Source of the DNA: Glebionis coronaria
Taxonomy: Eukaryota > Streptophyta > Magnoliopsida > Asterales > Asteraceae
DNA length: 64,000 bases
Assembly: GCA_025667525.1 (NCBI GenBank)
Contig: CM046874.1
Coordinates: 279,742,380 to 279,806,379 of the forward strand
Direction: 5' to 3'
In this document: in pieces, positions 61,088-64,000 of the stretch
Position numbering within the stretch: position 1 is the first letter of the stretch
Layout: each line of letters begins with the position of its first letter
Made by a program: the position numbers and the translations under genes
The notes under the pieces: generated by a model
What the model saw: the letters and a program-made list of their open reading frames with translations, nothing else
Told to the model about the DNA's origin: nothing
Database searches by the model: none

Positions 61088-62050
61088 TTAGCCATTCACC
61101 TTAAAATTAGGTCCATTAGGTTGAGCGAGCTCGAGAGTACCATATGGAAAAATTTGGGCAATGGTGAATGGGCCGGACCAACGAGATTTCAGCTTGCCCG
61201 AAAATATTTTCAACCGAGAGTTAAAGAGTAAAACATTGTCTCCAACTTGGAACTCTCGGTTTTTAATCATAGTGTCATGAATGAGCTAAGTCCTTTCCTT
61301 ATAGATCAAAGAATTTTCATAAGCCTCATTCCGGAGTTCATTCATCTCATTGAGTTGGATCTTGCGTAGGTCACCAACTTTGTTGATATCGAAATTAGCC
61401 CACTTCAAGGCCCAGTAAGCCTTGTGCTCCAACTCAATGGGGAGGTGGCATGCTTTCTCGTACACGAGACGATATGGTGTATAACCAATCGGAGTCTTGT
61501 ATGCGGTACGAAAAGCCCACAGAGCATCATCAAGTTTATCGGCCCATGAGGCACGATGCTCTCCCACGGCTCTTTCTAGAATTTGCTTTAATCCTCGGTT
61601 AGAGATTTCAGCCTGGCCATTAGTTTGTGGGTGGTAGGCGGTGGAAAGACGATGATTTACACCATACTTAGCCATGACTCTTGCAAATTGATCATTTCAA
61701 AAATGAGTCCCGCGATCACTAATAATGGCACGAGGCACACCGAATCTAGCGAACAGCGATTTCAAAAAGTTACAAACCACCCTTGCGTCATTAGTGGGTA
61801 AAGCTTTGGCTTCAACCCATTTAGAAACGTAGTCAACGGCTACAAGGATGTATTTGTTTCCTTTAGATGAAGGGAATGGCCCCATAAAGTCGATACCCCA
61901 AACATCAAAGATTTCACATTCTTGTATGAAATTTTGAGGCATCTCATCTTTATGTGTGATCTTGCCTTGTTTTTGGCAAGGATCACAATGTTTAACCATC
62001 TCGTGATGTTAGCCTCAAAATATTGAGCCAAACAAGAATGCTCGGTCATA
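61088..62050 (-). pseudogene. Element C integrase, C-terminal two-thirds of Pol end
   Basis: The minus strand reads the zinc-finger end [11 protein letters not shown]. The core follows with the first Asp in [10 protein letters not shown], then the second Asp in IISDRGTHF, and the Glu in [14 protein letters not shown], a typical Athila/Tat-type integrase. After it come the [18 protein letters not shown] region and the C-terminal FQVGDNVLLFNSRL domain. Two in-frame stops (after GTHF near 61,694, and after KERT near 61,285) inactivate it. The frame starts at the copia-3 insertion point, so the N-terminal part and the rest of Pol are beyond it. Confidence 0.93.
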
Positions 62051-62405
62051 TGTTTATTATGTATCGTATTTTAGAACGTTGTAATAGGTAGTATATTAGT
62101 CGTGTTATTACGGGCTTAACTTTAAGCTATGGTTCATTAATAAGTAACCAAAGCCCAAAAGGAAAACCCGACCCATGATCATATAGTCCATTAAGCTACA
62201 TGTAAGCAAAGGCTATATAAACCCTTCCTAGCATGTTAGGAAGGATGTTGGTCATTTCATTTTTCTACTAATCTAATATTCCACAAGTTTCACCAACCTT
62301 TTTCTCTCTACTTTCTCTCACTACTTTCTCTCTCTAAAATTCATCTCATATCTTCCTTTCTTTCTTTAATTCGTGTGCTAGAATCATCATATATTAGGGA
62401 CAACA
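62051..62405 (+). repeat. Copia-3 5-prime LTR with TATA box and hairpin
   Basis: 355 bases. TATATAA at 62214-62220 is followed by a hairpin with eight-base arms CCTTCCTA and TAGGAAGG (62223-62244), placed like the palindrome in copia-1. CT-rich sequence follows (62,300-62,345). Confidence 0.88.
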
Positions 62406-62407
62406 AT

Positions 62408-62419
62408 TGGTATCAATCG
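62408..62419 (+). promoter_or_regulatory. Copia-3 primer-binding site, partly degenerate
   Basis: TGGTATCAATCG, where the consensus is TGGTATCAGAGC; the first eight bases are kept. Confidence 0.75.
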
Positions 62420-62959
62420 CCATGGGGTAGTTTTGTGATTGGTTTTTGAGTTTTCATTTGATTTGATCCTTATTTCTTCCACGAATTCAATTTTTTTTGT
62501 GTTTTTTAGTGTTCTTCACGCCGTATTACTTCTTTATTCGTGCCATAGTGATTTGGGTATCTTGGTTTTTGGCTTAAACACAAGTTTTTTGGATCAAAAG
62601 TTGAAAATTTCTTGGTTTTTCATCTTTCCGAAATTCTTGCAAAGGTATCCATCGGAAAGTACAATTGAAAGGGGTTTGATCGCAATAACCAACTGGTTCC
62701 ACTTTGCGATCTAAGGATTTCGATACCTTATTCCGATCTGGACATTCCGATCGTACATTGTGATTTGGGATTCCGACGGTTTCAAGGGAATTGTGAGTCG
62801 TTACTCTGCCAAATTTGTTTCAGCCACATTCCGATCTGAATATTCCGATCTGGGATTCCGACAGATAAACATTGCGATCTGGGATTTCGATAGGACATTC
62901 CGATCTGAACATTTCGATAGGTACACATTGCGATCAAAACAACATTCCGATCTTTGATA

Positions 62960-64000
62960 CCGAGCTAATTGATAAGGTACAAGATGATGCTGAATATAAT
63001 GTGTTTGGTGATACACATGCGCATAGTGATCTACCAACAACAATTACTGACACATGTATGATGGAAACGGTTGATAGCTATACCACACCCGATTCATCAG
63101 ACTTGTGCAATAATGAGTTTGAGTATGATCAACATGCAAATGAGTATGATGACGAGGAGCGTGTCGCGCTTGCTAATTTAATTGCTAGTTTACAAAAAGA
63201 TGTCAATGAAAATAGAAAGAATCAAAAGCAATTAAAGAAGGCAAACGCAGCGCTCACTCAAAACTTTGAAGAATGCAAAGCCGCTCTTATAAAATCTAGT
63301 GAGACTATTGATAGTTATAGGGCTGAGCTTCTTCAAAAGACCAACGAGCTTGAGGGGTACAAAAGTCGTGTCATTAACGTTAAAAAGGACGATTTGAAAA
63401 TAAATACAATGAAGCTCTTGCTTTGTTAACTAAAGAAAAATGTCAATTTAATGTTTTATTAAGTGATGAACGTCAAAAAACGTACCTTGCCACTACAAAA
63501 GTTAATGAACTTGAACAGAGGCTTTCTATGAACACCACCGATTCTGCTAAAATTCTTGACGAGAAGAAACAAGAGGTTGAAACATTAAAACAAGATTTCA
63601 AAAATAGACAAAACAAAGATACTGAAAAAGTAAAGGATCTCGAAGAACAAGTCGATTTTTTGAAAAAAGTTGTTTATAATACACATGACTCTATTCAAAC
63701 CGTAACAATGATAGCACCTCGGTCGTTTTTCAAGGGTCAACCTAGCTTTACCACCCCCAAGTACCTCGAACAAGCTCAAGCTGCGAACCCTCACTTATAT
63801 CTTGATGAGTCCGAATGGACTGATAATGACTGCCCAGTAGCTAACATCGATAGTGAAGAGACGCCCCTTTGGGATGACGAGAGTAGATCACCGGTCAATA
63901 AAGATTTTGTGAAACCATATAACTATGCTTATGAAAACAGTCTTTATGGTCTTTTCACTCTACAAAAACAGAAGTCTCGTGAGGAATTATTTTTAGAATC
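62960..64000 (+). pseudogene. Copia-3 coiled-coil ORF (frameshifted, partial)
   Basis: It is open through 63429 (DEERVALANLIASLQKDV, NRKNQKQLKKANAALTQNFE). A one-base shift near 63,400 moves the frame to one that stays open from 63402 to the window end (KYNEALALLTKEKCQF, VKDLEEQVDFLKKVVY). The two parts align with copia-1 17,400-18,250. Strong Glu/Lys/Leu periodicity suggests a coiled coil. No enzyme domain; function unknown. Confidence 0.78.

Larger units (their letters stand above)
57525..62050 (-). mobile_element. Element C, Athila-like Ty3-gypsy with integrase (partial)
   Basis: A minus-strand element inserted in copia-2; its 3-prime LTR is 57525-59071 and is preceded by GTAAT (57520-57524), the predicted target duplication. 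The interior runs to 62050, where copia-3 is inserted in the integrase region. RT, Gag and the 5-prime LTR lie beyond the window. LTR start, polypurine tract and tail are those of the element B family, but C retains integrase. Confidence 0.9.
62051..64000 (+). mobile_element. Copia-3, Ty1-copia relative of copia-1 lacking gag (runs off the window)
   Basis: LTR 62051-62405 (TGTTTATTATG to GGGACAACA), primer site, leader with the TTCCGA array, then directly the coiled-coil ORF. Compared with copia-1, the sequence jumps from the leader repeat (about 62,950) to the gag C-terminus/second ORF (TELIDKV, YNVFGD), so nearly the whole gag is missing. It is inserted in element C integrase. The right part is outside the window, so the target duplication cannot be checked. 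Confidence 0.88.

Overview
The window is plant nuclear DNA made entirely of nested LTR retrotransposons. I found no host gene, rRNA or CRISPR array. The families (Ty1-copia of probable Sirevirus type, Athila-like Ty3-gypsy, a chromovirus-type Ty3-gypsy), the initiator-Met and Asp tRNA primer sites and the AT-rich background fit a large eudicot genome. The copia protein style suggests Asteraceae, but the species cannot be fixed from sequence alone.

Layout, outermost first. (1) Copia-2, minus strand, is the recipient of everything else. It survives at 1-951, 52453-52548 and 56272-57524, and its ends lie outside the window. (2) A solo LTR (E) with target duplication ATAAT lies at 952-1150 plus 49936-52447 and carries a pure AT microsatellite. 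(3) Copia-1, plus strand, 1151-49935, target duplication CAAAT, sits inside E. Without its own insertions it is about 11.7 kb. (4) Copia-1 carries three elements: Athila-like A (minus, 2308-15792, CTATT), Athila-like B (plus, 18538-29920, CCTAA) and chromovirus-like D (minus, 36583-48766, CTTGA). (5) Copia-2 also carries a solo Athila-like LTR F (52549-56271) and element C (minus, from 57525), whose integrase region is interrupted by copia-3 (plus, 62051 to the window end).

How the parts relate. A and B encode only Gag and protease plus a non-polymerase C-terminal extension, so reverse transcriptase, RNase H and integrase must come from elsewhere. A has an intact reading frame and nearly identical LTRs, so it moved recently. 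C has a B-type LTR and an Athila-type integrase, making its family a candidate helper. D has LTRs about 2 percent apart but a ruined pol.

The most interesting signal is non-coding. A, B and C share a 3-prime module between the coding end and the 3-prime LTR: a CGAGTC/GACTCG hairpin, an AAACATTG-AGGA-CAATGTTT hairpin between extra copies of the family's own polypurine tract, a CATTG hairpin beside the true polypurine tract, and an inverted repeat at the LTR terminus. Arms differ between families with several base-pair-preserving changes. A and B LTRs also carry antisense tRNA-like sequences with RNA polymerase III A and B boxes, and copia LTRs carry a perfect palindrome next to the TATA box.
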